64,000 bases of DNA from the NCBI RefSeq assembly GCF_001297125.1, contig NZ_LHPC01000050.1:51351-115350 (forward strand). Direction: 5' to 3'. Shown here piece after piece: positions 1-8,721 of this stretch. Origin of the DNA: Pseudomonas sp. RIT-PI-q (GTDB lineage Bacteria; Pseudomonadota; Gammaproteobacteria; Pseudomonadales; Pseudomonadaceae). The number at the start of each line of letters is the position of its first letter. Position 1 is the stretch's first letter. Both the position numbers and the translations under genes were made by a program. The notes under the pieces are model-generated. The model worked only from the letters and a program-made list of their open reading frames with translations, was not told the origin of the DNA and did not search any database.

Positions 1-622
1 CACCGGTGAATACGTACTGTGGCAAGACACCGCATCGAGCCTGCGGCGCCTGGCTATCGGCCTCGGTATCAGCGCGTTGGCCGGGCTGTGCCTGGGCATC
101 GCCGCCGGCACCTTGCCGCTGTTTGGCGCACCGTTGTCGCCCTTGCTGACGGTGCTGTCGATGGTGCCGCCACTGGCGATCCTGCCGATTTTGTTCATCG
201 TCTTCGGGCTGGGGGAATTGTCGAAAGTGATGCTGATCGTGATCGGCATCACCCCGGCGCTGGCTCGGGATCTGGAACAGCGCGCCCGTGAGATACCGGT
301 CGAATTGCTGATCAAGGCGCAAACCCTCGGCGCCTCAACCTGGACGTTGATGCTGCGGGTAGTGCTGCCGCAATTGCTGCCGCGTCTGCTGATCTCGCTG
401 CGGTTGATGCTGGGCTCGGCGTGGTTGTTCCTGATCGCCGCTGAAGCCATCGCCTCCACCGACGGCCTCGGTTACCGGATCTTCCTGGTGCGCCGTTACC
501 TGGCGATGGACGTGATCCTGCCGTACGTGGTCTGGATCACCCTGCTCGCCTGGCTGATGGATTGGGGCCTGAAACGCCTGACCCAGCGTGCTTTCCCTTG
601 GTATGAAGGAGCGCGGGCATGA
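1..622 (+). CDS. ABC transporter permease, guanidine/urea carboxylase operon (5' end missing)
   Basis: Inner-membrane permease of an SsuC/NrtB-type importer, probably bringing the operon's nitrogen substrate across the membrane. The reading frame is open from base 2, so the N-terminus lies outside the window. The visible part has about five hydrophobic segments and the cytoplasmic EAA-type coupling loop (around EIPVELLIKAQTLGAS, near base 290-340) that contacts the ATPase. Its stop overlaps the ATPase start (ATGA, 619-622), which indicates translational coupling. The substrate is inferred from the downstream carboxylase, DUF1989 and allophanate hydrolase genes. The periplasmic binding protein and any guanidine riboswitch would lie upstream, out of view. 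Confidence 0.85.
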   Translation, partial: TGEYVLWQDTASSLRRLAIGLGISALAGLCLGIAAGTLPLFGAPLSPLLTVLSMVPPLAILPILFIVFGLGELSKVMLIVIGITPALARDLEQRAREIPVELLIKAQTLGASTWTLMLRVVLPQLLPRLLISLRLMLGSAWLFLIAAEAIASTDGLGYRIFLVRRYLAMDVILPYVVWITLLAWLMDWGLKRLTQRAFPWYEGARA

Positions 623-1407
623 GCTTCATCACGGTGAAAAACGTCTGGCAGCAATACGCCGATCAGGTGGTGCTTGAAGGGCTGAACCTGAACGTCAACG
701 AGGGTGAGTTCTGCACCCTGGTCGGCGCTTCCGGTTGCGGCAAATCGACCTTTTTGCGGTTGTTGCTCGGTCAGGAACGCGCCAGTCGCGGCGAGATTCT
801 GCTCGATGGCCAAGCCCTGGCCGGCGAACCGGATTCAAGCCGTGGCGTGGTGTTCCAGCGCTACTCGGTGTTCCCGCATTTAACCGTGCTGGACAACGTC
901 GCCCTCGGCCTCGAACTGCCACGTTCGCCACTGCTCGGGCGCTTGTTCGGCAGTGAAAAAAAAGAGGCTCGCGAACAAGCTTCGGTGCTGCTGCACAAAG
1001 TCGGCCTCGGCCACTCGCTGGACAAGTACCCGGCGCAGCTTTCCGGCGGCATGCAGCAACGGCTGGCCATCGCCCAGGCGCTGATCATGAAGCCTCGGGT
1101 GTTGCTGCTCGACGAACCCTTCGGCGCGCTCGATCCGGGCATCCGCAAGGACATGCACGGCTTGCTGCTGGAGCTGTGGCGCGAGACGCAACTGACGGTG
1201 TTCATGGTCACCCATGACCTGTCCGAAGGCTTCAGCCTCGGTACGCGCCTGCTGGTGTTCGACAAGGTCCGCGTCGACCTGCACGCCCCCGGTGCCTATG
1301 GCGCACGCATCACCTACGACATCCCTTTGAACAGCGACCGCCGCACCACCCGTGCCGCCGTCGACGCCTTGCCGGCTCAGCTGGCGGGCACGCTTCGCAT
1401 CGCTTGA
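619..1407 (+). CDS. ABC transporter ATP-binding protein of the same importer
   Basis: Cytoplasmic ATPase (262 aa) that powers the importer. It has Walker A GASGCGKST (about residues 37-45), the ABC signature LSGGMQQRLAIAQAL and Walker B VLLLDEPFGALD, followed by the switch histidine in VTHDLSEG. Length and motifs match the nitrate/sulfonate/taurine family. The ATG overlaps the permease stop by 4 bp. The last 40 residues extend beyond the usual core and resemble the tail found in copies tied to urea carboxylase operons. The next gene starts 13 bp downstream, so the operon continues. Confidence 0.9.
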   Translation: MSFITVKNVWQQYADQVVLEGLNLNVNEGEFCTLVGASGCGKSTFLRLLLGQERASRGEILLDGQALAGEPDSSRGVVFQRYSVFPHLTVLDNVALGLELPRSPLLGRLFGSEKKEAREQASVLLHKVGLGHSLDKYPAQLSGGMQQRLAIAQALIMKPRVLLLDEPFGALDPGIRKDMHGLLLELWRETQLTVFMVTHDLSEGFSLGTRLLVFDKVRVDLHAPGAYGARITYDIPLNSDRRTTRAAVDALPAQLAGTLRIA

Positions 1408-1420
1408 GAGGATTTTGCCC

Positions 1421-2146
1421 ATGACTGATTCGACCCAACTGTTCCCGCCCTTCGCCGAAGAAATGCTCCCCGGTGGCGGCCATCGTTCGTTCGTGTTGAA
1501 ACGCGGCCAATTGCTGCGCCTGACCGATCTGCGCGGCGGTGCCAACGTCAGCCTGACGCTGCTCAACGCCCATGAAAAAACCGAACGTCTGAACCTGCCC
1601 GACAGCCTCAAATGCCAACACACCGCCAAGCTCACCAGCGGCCATTGCCTGTACTCGGACATGGGTCGCGTGCTGGCCGCCATCACCGCTGACACTTGCG
1701 GTTGGAGCGACAGCCTCGGCGGTGTGCTCTGCGCTGAAGAAGTCGCGGAAAAATACGGCGCGGGCCGCTATCAGGAACTGCGCAACGGCTTCTTCCGCAA
1801 CGGCACCGACAACCTGCTGGTGGAACTGGGCAAGTGGGGTTTGGGCCTGTCCGACCTGCTGATGACCCTCAACCTGTTCAGCCGCGTGAACGTTGACGAA
1901 GCCGGGCGTTTCCACTTCGTCGAAGGCAACTCCAAGGCGGGCGATTACATCGAGCTCTACGCACCGATGGACACGCTGGTGGTGCTCACCGCTCTGCAGC
2001 ATCCGATGGACCCATCGCCGGAATACGCCCCCAAACCGCTGAAGCTCAGCTGGATGAACGCGGACGCCAGCGTCGCCGAACACTGCCGTACCTCGCGTCC
2101 GGAAAACGAGCGCGGTTTCATCAACACCGACCGTTTGTTCGCTTGA
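1421..2146 (+). CDS. DUF1989 protein 1 ('urea carboxylase-associated protein 1'), probable carboxyguanidine deiminase subunit
   Basis: This 241-aa protein belongs to DUF1989. Visible family features are the cysteine in ADTCGWSDSLGG (about residues 88-99) and conserved H/C positions likely to bind a metal. Start: ATG 1421, preceded by a GAGAGGAT ribosome-binding site. Published work on this family shows that paired DUF1989 proteins, long labelled urea carboxylase-associated, deiminate carboxyguanidine to allophanate. The presence here of two paralogues between transporter and carboxylase fits that role. I assign the function from family and context; which paralogue is CgdA or CgdB was not decided. 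Confidence 0.8.
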   Translation: MTDSTQLFPPFAEEMLPGGGHRSFVLKRGQLLRLTDLRGGANVSLTLLNAHEKTERLNLPDSLKCQHTAKLTSGHCLYSDMGRVLAAITADTCGWSDSLGGVLCAEEVAEKYGAGRYQELRNGFFRNGTDNLLVELGKWGLGLSDLLMTLNLFSRVNVDEAGRFHFVEGNSKAGDYIELYAPMDTLVVLTALQHPMDPSPEYAPKPLKLSWMNADASVAEHCRTSRPENERGFINTDRLFA

Positions 2147-2157
2147 GGATCGCTGCC

Positions 2158-2799
2158 ATGTCACTCGCCATTGCTACTGCTCATAAGCAACCAGAAGCTG
2201 CGGTGTACCGCGCCACCATCCCCGCCGGCGAACCCTGGCTGATGGAGGTCAAGGCCGGCCAGACCCTGCGCATCCTCGACCTGGAGGGCAATCAGGCGGT
2301 CGATACCTTGTTCTACAGCGTCGCCAATCCGAAGGAACGCTACGACGTGCAACGCACCTTGCGCCGGCAGAACAGCGTCTACCTGAGCACCGGCAGCGTG
2401 CTCTATTCCAACCTTGGCAAACCGATGTTGACCATCGTCGCCGACACGTGCGGGCGCCATGACACTCTCGGCGGTGCCTGCGCCCAGGAGAGCAACACCG
2501 TGCGTTACGCGCTGGAGAAACGCTACATGCACAGCTGCCGCGACAACTACCTGCGCGCCTGCGTCCACGATGGGCGACTGGGCAAGGGCGACATCGGGCC
2601 GAACATCAACTTCTTCATGAAGGTGCCGGTCACGGCCGATGGTGGGTTGACGTTTGAAGACGGGATTTCGGCGCCGGGCAAGTACGTCGACTTGCGGGCC
2701 GAAATGGACGTGATCGTGCTGATCTCCAACTGTCCGCAACTGAACAACCCATGCAACGCCTACAACCCCACCCCTGCGGAGCTGCTGGTATGGAACTGA
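2158..2799 (+). CDS. DUF1989 protein 2 ('urea carboxylase-associated protein 2'), probable carboxyguanidine deiminase partner
   Basis: Second DUF1989 paralogue (213 aa). It has the ADTCGRHDTLGGAC motif near residues 98-111, a close parallel of the first paralogue but with an added HD pair. ATG 2158 is chosen because GAGGAT lies just upstream at 2145-2150; a TTG 15 bp earlier is in frame but lacks spacing. It is expected to form a heteromer with the 1421-2146 product and convert carboxyguanidine to allophanate, feeding the hydrolase at 6762. The 305-bp gap downstream, holding an inverted REP pair, may uncouple its expression from the carboxylase gene. Confidence 0.8.
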   Translation: MSLAIATAHKQPEAAVYRATIPAGEPWLMEVKAGQTLRILDLEGNQAVDTLFYSVANPKERYDVQRTLRRQNSVYLSTGSVLYSNLGKPMLTIVADTCGRHDTLGGACAQESNTVRYALEKRYMHSCRDNYLRACVHDGRLGKGDIGPNINFFMKVPVTADGGLTFEDGISAPGKYVDLRAEMDVIVLISNCPQLNNPCNAYNPTPAELLVWN

Positions 2800-2886
2800 C
2801 ATTAGCGCGGTTGCGTAAATGGTTGTTTGCCCTGTGCCAGGCCCGCTCCGGCCAGTGCCTGAAAAAGTAAGAACACCACTAAACCC

Positions 2887-2976
2887 TGTGGGAGCGGGCT
2901 TGCCCGCGATGGCGGCGGGTCAGTCGACATCGATATTGGATGTGCTGGCCTCATCGCGGGCAAGCCCGCTCCCACA
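2887..2976. repeat. Inverted REP pair between the DUF1989 gene and the carboxylase
   Basis: Two perfect 25-base inverted arms (2887-2911 and 2952-2976) with core GCGGGCTTGCCCGCG, separated by about 40 bp. This is the standard Pseudomonas REP/BIME layout. It occupies most of the 305-bp intergenic gap 2800-3104, where no gene is visible. As RNA it would form a long hairpin and could stabilise the upstream transcript or attenuate the downstream one. Confidence 0.9.
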
Positions 2977-3104
2977 GGGGGCCGAGGTGGTCTGACGTGA
3001 ACTGTTTCTGCCGTCGAGGACGACCTCGGCGCCTATCGAAAAACTGCGGGACGGCCCGCATCCCAGGTCGAGGCTGATGCGCTATCGCCTCCGGGGGTTA
3101 TGCC

Positions 3105-6100
3105 ATGTTCGAAAAAGTCCTGATTGCCAACCGTGGCGCCATTGCCTGCCGCATCCTGCGCACCTTGCGCGAATTGCAGGTCAACGGCGTCGCTGTGTAC
3201 TCCGAAGCCGATGCCGCGAGCCTGCACATTCTGCAAGCCGATGAAGCCCACAGCCTCGGTGAAGGCGCGGCCGCCGGTACGTATCTGGCCGTCGATAAAA
3301 TCCTCGCCATCGCCAAAGCCACCGGCGCCACGGCGATCCATCCCGGCTACGGTTTCCTCTCGGAAAACGCAGCGTTCGCCGAAGCCTGCGAAGCCGCCGA
3401 CATCGCCTTCATCGGCCCGACGCCGCAGCAGCTGCGCGTGTTCGGTCTCAAGCACACCGCTCGCGCCTTGGCCAAGCAACACGGCGTGCCTATGCTCGAA
3501 GGCACCGAACTGCTCGACAGCCTCGACGCGGCTCTGATCGCAGGCGAACAGGTCGGCTACCCGGTGATGCTCAAAAGCACCGCTGGCGGTGGCGGCATCG
3601 GCATGCGCGTGTGCCGCAGCGCCGCCGAGTTGAGCGAATCATTCGAGGCGGTCAAACGCCTCGGCCAGAACAACTTCAGCGATGCCGGCGTGTTCATCGA
3701 GAAGTACATCCAGCGCGCCCGGCATCTGGAAGTTCAGGTGTTTGGCGATGGTCGCGGCGAGGTGATTGCACTGGGTGTACGCGATTGCTCGGTACAGCGA
3801 CGCAACCAGAAAGTCCTCGAAGAAACCCCGGCGCCGAACCTGCCCGACGGCATGGCAGAAGAGCTCTGCGCCGCTGCAATCAAACTGGCGAAAGCAGTGA
3901 ACTACCGCAGCGCCGGCACGGTCGAGTTCGTCTTCGACAGTGAGGATCAGCGCTTCTATTTTCTGGAAGTGAATACCCGCTTGCAGGTGGAACACGGCGT
4001 CACCGAACAGGTGTGGGGCGTGGACCTGGTGCGCTGGATGGTGGAACTGGCGGCCGGTGATTTGCCGCCATTGAGCGAGTTGAGCCAAGGTCTGAAAGCC
4101 GAGGGTCATGCGATTCAGGCGCGGCTTTACGCAGAAGATCCGGGTCGGGATTTTCAGCCGAGCCCCGGCCTGCTCACGGCTGTTAACTTCCCTGTCGCCG
4201 ATGGCAAACAGCTGCGCATCGACACGTGGGTCGAGGCCGGGTGCGAGATCCCGCCGTACTTCGACCCGATGATCGCCAAGGTCATCAGCTGGGCGCCGAC
4301 CCGCGAAGAGGCGCGCGCCGATCTGCATCAGGCGTTGGGCGATAGCCTGCTTTACGGAGTGGAAACCAACCGCGATTACTTGCGGCAGATTCTGCTGGAT
4401 ACGCCCTTCGCTACTGGCCAGCCGTGGACGCGTTGCCTGGAAGGTCTGGTCTATCAGGCCAACACCTTTGAAGTGCTCAGCGCGGGCACACAGACCAGCG
4501 TTCAGGACTATCCGGGACGCCTCGGCTATTGGGCGGTGGGTGTGCCGCCGTCCGGGCCGATGGACAGCCGCGCCTTGCGCTTGGGCAACCGCTTGCTGGG
4601 CAATGATGAAGGTGCTGCGGCGCTGGAAATCACCATGAGCGGGCCGTTGCTGCGCTTCAATTGCGAGGCGGTTGTGGCGGTGACCGGCGCGGTGATTCCA
4701 TTGGCGCTGAACGGTGAAGCCGTGCCGATGAATACCGCACTGCGGGTTCCGGCCGGCGCTACGTTGAGCCTCGGCACGATTGCCGGTGCAGGCGCCCGTA
4801 GCTATCTGTGCCTGCGCGGTGGTTTGCAGGTGCCGGATTATCTGGGCAGCAAAAGCACCTTCACCCTTGGCCAGTTTGGCGGGCATGGTGGTCGGGCGTT
4901 ACGGGCCGGCGACGTGTTGCATATCCCGGCCTTGAACGACCGCAGCACCGGTGCGCAACTGCCTGAAATCCAGGTCAGCGAGCTGCCCGCCGTGCGGCAG
5001 ATCCGGGTGATCTACGGCCCGCATGGCGCACCGGAATACTTCACCGAAAATTACATCGGCACCTTCTTCGCCACCCAATGGGAAGTCCACTTCAACTCCA
5101 GCCGAACCGGCGTGCGACTGATCGGACCAAAGCCTGAATGGGTGCGCGCCGACGGTGGCGAAGCCGGTCTGCATCCGTCAAACATTCACGACAATCCATA
5201 CGCCATCGGCGCGGTGGATTTCACCGGTGACATGCCGGTTATCCTCGGCCCCGACGGCCCGAGTCTCGGTGGATTCGTGTGCCCGGTGACGGTGATCGAA
5301 GCTGACCTGTGGCAGCTGGGGCAACTCAAGGCTGGAGACAAAGTGCAGTTCCAACCAGTCGACCTCAAAACCGCCCGCCACCTCGCGCTGCAATGGAATA
5401 CCTGTAGGAGCTGGCTTGCCAGCGAAGGGGCCCCCACAGACACCGCATCAACTGCTTCGCTGGCAAGCCAGCTCCTACAAGGGGTTGTGTCGCCGGTGGT
5501 GTTGGATATTGGTCAGGGCGATACGCGGCTGGTTGCACGACTGTCTGGCGATACGCATCTGCTGCTAGAGATCGGCGCACCCGAACTGAACCTGGTCCTG
5601 CGCTTTCGCGCCCACGCCCTGATGCAAGCGCTGGAAAGCAAACACCTGCACGGTGTAATCGACCTGACACCCGGCATCCGCTCGCTGCAAGTCCACTACC
5701 AACCCGAACAACTGCCGCTGGCCGATCTGCTCGGTATTGTCGCCGGCGAATGGGATGCCGTATGCGCCGCCAAAGACCTGCAAGTGCCCTCGCGCATCGT
5801 CCATCTGCCGCTGTCCTGGGACGACCCGGCCTGCCAATTGGCCATCGAAAAATACATGACCACCGTGCGCAAGGATGCGCCGTGGTGCCCGAGCAATCTG
5901 GAGTTCATCCGCCGCATCAACGACCTGCCGAACCTCGATGAGGTGCAGCGCACGGTGTTCGACGCCAGCTACCTGGTGATGGGTCTGGGCGACGTTTATC
6001 TCGGCGCACCGGTCGCCACCCCGCTCGATCCACGCCATCGCCTGGTCACCACCAAGTACAACCCGGCCCGCACCTGGACTGCGGAAAACTCGGTGGGCAT

Positions 6101-6737
6101 CGGTGGCGCCTACATGTGCGTGTACGGCATGGAAGGCCCCGGCGGTTATCAGTTTGTCGGTCGCACTTTGCAGATGTGGAATCGCTACCGCGAAGTGGCC
6201 GCGTTCGATGGCAAACCGTGGCTGCTGCGCTTCTTCGACCAGATCCGTTTCTACCCGGTGAGCGCCGATGAGTTGCTGCGCATTCGCCGGGATTTCCCCC
6301 TCGGGCGCTTCGATCTGAACATCGAACACAGCCAATTGAACCTGGCGGATTACCAGGCGTTCCTGGCGAAAGAAGCACAGGCCATTGCCGCATTTCGCGA
6401 TCAGCAAAAAGGCGCGTTCAACGCCGAACGCGAGCGCTGGATCGCCAGCGGCCAGGCGCATTTCGACAGCGAAGAACTGGCCCCGGAAGTGACCGAAGAC
6501 GCACCGCTGGCCAGCGGTCAGCAGAGCGTCGACAGCCACATCGCCGGCAACCTCTGGCAGGTCCAGGTCGAGACCGGCAGCCGGGTCGCCGCCGGTGATG
6601 TGCTGGTGATTCTGGAGTCGATGAAGATGGAAATCCCGCTACTCGCACCCATGGCCGGTGTGGTGCGCGAGATTCGCGTGCAACCGGGTTCGGCGGTGCG
6701 CGCCGGACAGCGCGTCGTGGTGCTGGAACTCGACTGA
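3105..6737 (+). CDS. uca: Biotin-dependent urea/guanidine carboxylase
   Basis: Multidomain enzyme (1210 aa) that carboxylates urea or, in this gene context, more likely guanidine. Order: biotin carboxylase with ATP-grasp loop KSTAGGGGIGMRV (about residues 1-450), KipA/AHS2 domain (about 455-745), KipI/AHS1 domain (about 795-1085) including the urea-carboxylase segment MGLGDVYLGAP...KYNPARTW, and a C-terminal biotinyl domain with ESMKM (biotin lysine about K1174). A GGGGGT site precedes the ATG. The oddity is residues about 767-792, which are encoded by a complete inverted REP pair inserted in frame between AHS2 and AHS1. The frame stays open across it, so the protein is probably full length with a 27-residue foreign linker. 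Confidence 0.92.
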   Translation: MFEKVLIANRGAIACRILRTLRELQVNGVAVYSEADAASLHILQADEAHSLGEGAAAGTYLAVDKILAIAKATGATAIHPGYGFLSENAAFAEACEAADIAFIGPTPQQLRVFGLKHTARALAKQHGVPMLEGTELLDSLDAALIAGEQVGYPVMLKSTAGGGGIGMRVCRSAAELSESFEAVKRLGQNNFSDAGVFIEKYIQRARHLEVQVFGDGRGEVIALGVRDCSVQRRNQKVLEETPAPNLPDGMAEELCAAAIKLAKAVNYRSAGTVEFVFDSEDQRFYFLEVNTRLQVEHGVTEQVWGVDLVRWMVELAAGDLPPLSELSQGLKAEGHAIQARLYAEDPGRDFQPSPGLLTAVNFPVADGKQLRIDTWVEAGCEIPPYFDPMIAKVISWAPTREEARADLHQALGDSLLYGVETNRDYLRQILLDTPFATGQPWTRCLEGLVYQANTFEVLSAGTQTSVQDYPGRLGYWAVGVPPSGPMDSRALRLGNRLLGNDEGAAALEITMSGPLLRFNCEAVVAVTGAVIPLALNGEAVPMNTALRVPAGATLSLGTIAGAGARSYLCLRGGLQVPDYLGSKSTFTLGQFGGHGGRALRAGDVLHIPALNDRSTGAQLPEIQVSELPAVRQIRVIYGPHGAPEYFTENYIGTFFATQWEVHFNSSRTGVRLIGPKPEWVRADGGEAGLHPSNIHDNPYAIGAVDFTGDMPVILGPDGPSLGGFVCPVTVIEADLWQLGQLKAGDKVQFQPVDLKTARHLALQWNTCRSWLASEGAPTDTASTASLASQLLQGVVSPVVLDIGQGDTRLVARLSGDTHLLLEIGAPELNLVLRFRAHALMQALESKHLHGVIDLTPGIRSLQVHYQPEQLPLADLLGIVAGEWDAVCAAKDLQVPSRIVHLPLSWDDPACQLAIEKYMTTVRKDAPWCPSNLEFIRRINDLPNLDEVQRTVFDASYLVMGLGDVYLGAPVATPLDPRHRLVTTKYNPARTWTAENSVGIGGAYMCVYGMEGPGGYQFVGRTLQMWNRYREVAAFDGKPWLLRFFDQIRFYPVSADELLRIRRDFPLGRFDLNIEHSQLNLADYQAFLAKEAQAIAAFRDQQKGAFNAERERWIASGQAHFDSEELAPEVTEDAPLASGQQSVDSHIAGNLWQVQVETGSRVAAGDVLVILESMKMEIPLLAPMAGVVREIRVQPGSAVRAGQRVVVLELD
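5403..5479. repeat. REP inverted pair inside the carboxylase coding sequence
   Basis: Perfect 25-base inverted arms at 5403-5427 and 5455-5479 (cores GAGCTGGCTTGCCAGC and GCTGGCAAGCCAGCTC) with a 27-base spacer. The same family appears intergenically at 61470-61558. Here it lies wholly inside an open reading frame and translates without stops as residues starting CRSWLASEGAP. It sits at the junction between the two halves of the carboxyltransferase region. Confidence 0.95.
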
Positions 6738-6761
6738 ACCCATTTTGAAAAGGACTAAGCC

Positions 6762-8528
6762 ATGAACATCAATCTGCAACTCGACGCCCTGCGCAACGCT
6801 TACCGCCACGGCGACATCACGCCTCGGCAACTGCTGCTGAGCCTGCGCGATAAAGCCGCGGCGCTGAACCCGGACTATCACCTGTTCATCCACTTGCTCA
6901 GTGTCGAGGAATTGGAACCGTACCTCGCCGCCCTCGACGGTCGCGACCTCGACAGCCTGCCGCTGTTTGGTGTGCCGTTCGCGATCAAGGACAACATCGA
7001 CCTGGCGGGCATTCCGACGACGGCAGCGTGTCCTGATTTTGCCTATGTCCCGGAGCAGTCAGCGACCATCGTCGAGCAACTGTTGGCGCTGGGTGCGATC
7101 CCGCTGGGCAAGACCAACCTCGACCAGTTCGCCACCGGTCTCAACGGCAGTCGCTCACCGTACGGCGCGTGTCCGAACAGCGTGTTGCCGGAGTATCCAT
7201 CGGGCGGTTCCAGCGCCGGTTCGTCGCTGGCAGTGGCGCTCGGCGTGGCGAGTTTTTCGTTGGGCACCGACACCGCCGGCTCCGGGCGCGTGCCGGCGGC
7301 ATTGAACAATCTGGTCGGGTTGAAAGCCACCAAAGGCCTGATCTCCACAGCCGGTGTGGTGCCGGCCTGCCGCACGCTGGACTGCGTGACGCCCTTCCCC
7401 GCCACCGCTCGCGAAGCCAGTCAGTTGCTGGCGCTCACCGCGCACCTCGACCCACGGGACGAGTACAGCCGCAGCAACCCGCAGTGGAATGACGGCTCGG
7501 CGTTCGGCACACCTCGCCCCTTCCGCTTCGGTGTACCGCGTGCGCAAGACCTGGAATTTTTCGGCTGCCCTGAAGGCCCGCTGTTGTTCGGTGATGCAAT
7601 CGATCAGCTCAAGGCCTTGGGCGGTGAAGCGGTGGAACTGGATCTGTCGCCATTCCTCGAAGCCGCGCGTTTGCTCTACGAAGGACCGTGGGTGGCCGAG
7701 CGTTACAGCGTGGCCGGCGAGTTGATGGAGCAAAACCCCGAAGCCGTGCTGCCGGTGATTCGTGCGGTGCTGGCCAAGGCACCAGCGGTGAACGGCGTGC
7801 AAACCTTCCGTGCCCAATATCGGCTGCAAGCCCTCAAAGCCCTGTGCGACAAGGCGCTGGAAAATCTTGATTGCGTCGTCACGCCCACCCTCGGCCGCCC
7901 CGTCACGCTGGCGGAACTGGACGCCGAACCGGTGCTGCGCAATTCGGAACTGGGTTACTACACCAACTTCATGAACCTGCTCGATTACGCCGCCGTCGCC
8001 GTGCCCAGCGGTTTCATGGGCAATGGTTTGCCGTGGGGCGTGACGCTGTTTGGCCGGGCGTTTACCGATCAATATTTGTTGGGTGTGGCGGATGCCTTGC
8101 AGCGTACTTCACCAACGCCGACGGCCGTCGCTCGCAACGACCGAGCTCGACTGGTGGTGTGTGGCGCGCACCTGGATGGGCTGGCGCTGAACTGGCAATT
8201 GAAGCGGCGCGGGGCTCGGCTGGTCGAGACGACTTACAGTTCGCCCGACTATCAGCTGTATGCCTTGGCCGGTGGGCCGCCGTTTCGTCCCGGCATGGTT
8301 CGCGTGAAGGACGGCGGCGTGGCGATTGCAGTGGAAGTGTGGGAGTTGCCGAGCAGTGAGCTGGGGTCGTTCCTGACCGGAATTGCGGCGCCACTGGGGT
8401 TGGGCAAGGTGCAATTGGCGGATGGGCGTTGGGAGAGCGGGTTTATCTGTGAAGGGTATGGGTTGGAGGGGGCGGTGGATATCAGCCATTTCGGCGGGTG
8501 GCGGGCGTATCTGCAAGATCGGCGTTGA
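6762..8528 (+). CDS. atzF: Allophanate hydrolase
   Basis: Hydrolyses allophanate to ammonia and CO2, completing the pathway. The 588-aa length matches the bacterial AtzF/DUR1-type enzyme. The amidase-signature triad is visible: Lys in FAIKDNIDL (about 72), Ser in PSGGSSAGSS (about 147-151) and Ser in DTAGSGRVP (about 170). A C-terminal domain from about residue 460 is the small second domain of allophanate hydrolases that acts on the decarboxylation step. ATG 6762 follows an AAAAGGA site, 24 bp after the carboxylase stop, so the two are co-transcribed. Confidence 0.93.
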   Translation: MNINLQLDALRNAYRHGDITPRQLLLSLRDKAAALNPDYHLFIHLLSVEELEPYLAALDGRDLDSLPLFGVPFAIKDNIDLAGIPTTAACPDFAYVPEQSATIVEQLLALGAIPLGKTNLDQFATGLNGSRSPYGACPNSVLPEYPSGGSSAGSSLAVALGVASFSLGTDTAGSGRVPAALNNLVGLKATKGLISTAGVVPACRTLDCVTPFPATAREASQLLALTAHLDPRDEYSRSNPQWNDGSAFGTPRPFRFGVPRAQDLEFFGCPEGPLLFGDAIDQLKALGGEAVELDLSPFLEAARLLYEGPWVAERYSVAGELMEQNPEAVLPVIRAVLAKAPAVNGVQTFRAQYRLQALKALCDKALENLDCVVTPTLGRPVTLAELDAEPVLRNSELGYYTNFMNLLDYAAVAVPSGFMGNGLPWGVTLFGRAFTDQYLLGVADALQRTSPTPTAVARNDRARLVVCGAHLDGLALNWQLKRRGARLVETTYSSPDYQLYALAGGPPFRPGMVRVKDGGVAIAVEVWELPSSELGSFLTGIAAPLGLGKVQLADGRWESGFICEGYGLEGAVDISHFGGWRAYLQDRR

Positions 8529-8536
8529 CCTGACGA

Positions 8537-8602
8537 TTCGCGGGCAAGCCTCGCTCCTACAGGATTGGCGCATTACCTGTAGGAGCGAGGCTTGCCCGCG
8601 AA
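8537..8602. repeat. Inverted REP pair downstream of the allophanate hydrolase
   Basis: Near-perfect 26-base inverted arms (8537-8562 and 8577-8602; core GCGGGCAAGCCTCGCTCC) with a 14-base loop. It begins 9 bp after the hydrolase stop, and as RNA would cap the 3' end of the operon. Confidence 0.88.
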
Positions 8603-8721
8603 GGCGTCAGCGAATGCGCCATCACCCCTGATCCTCACCGATTCACCCTACAAATCGAGCAGTTATTTCCCGGTGATGCCATTAGAATGCCCGCCATCGG
8701 ATTATTGCCAACGGAATCGTC

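Noticed and set aside
1..18. Guanidine riboswitch of the left operon
   Set aside because: It would lie upstream of the missing genes; nothing in the window supports it.
2161..2802. Long minus-strand frames opposite the left operon
   Set aside because: They are shadows caused by high-GC codon bias; the plus-strand frames contain clear family motifs.
8537..8602. CRISPR-like repeat arrays
   Set aside because: Repeats here are isolated inverted REP pairs, not evenly spaced direct repeats with unique spacers; no cas genes are present.
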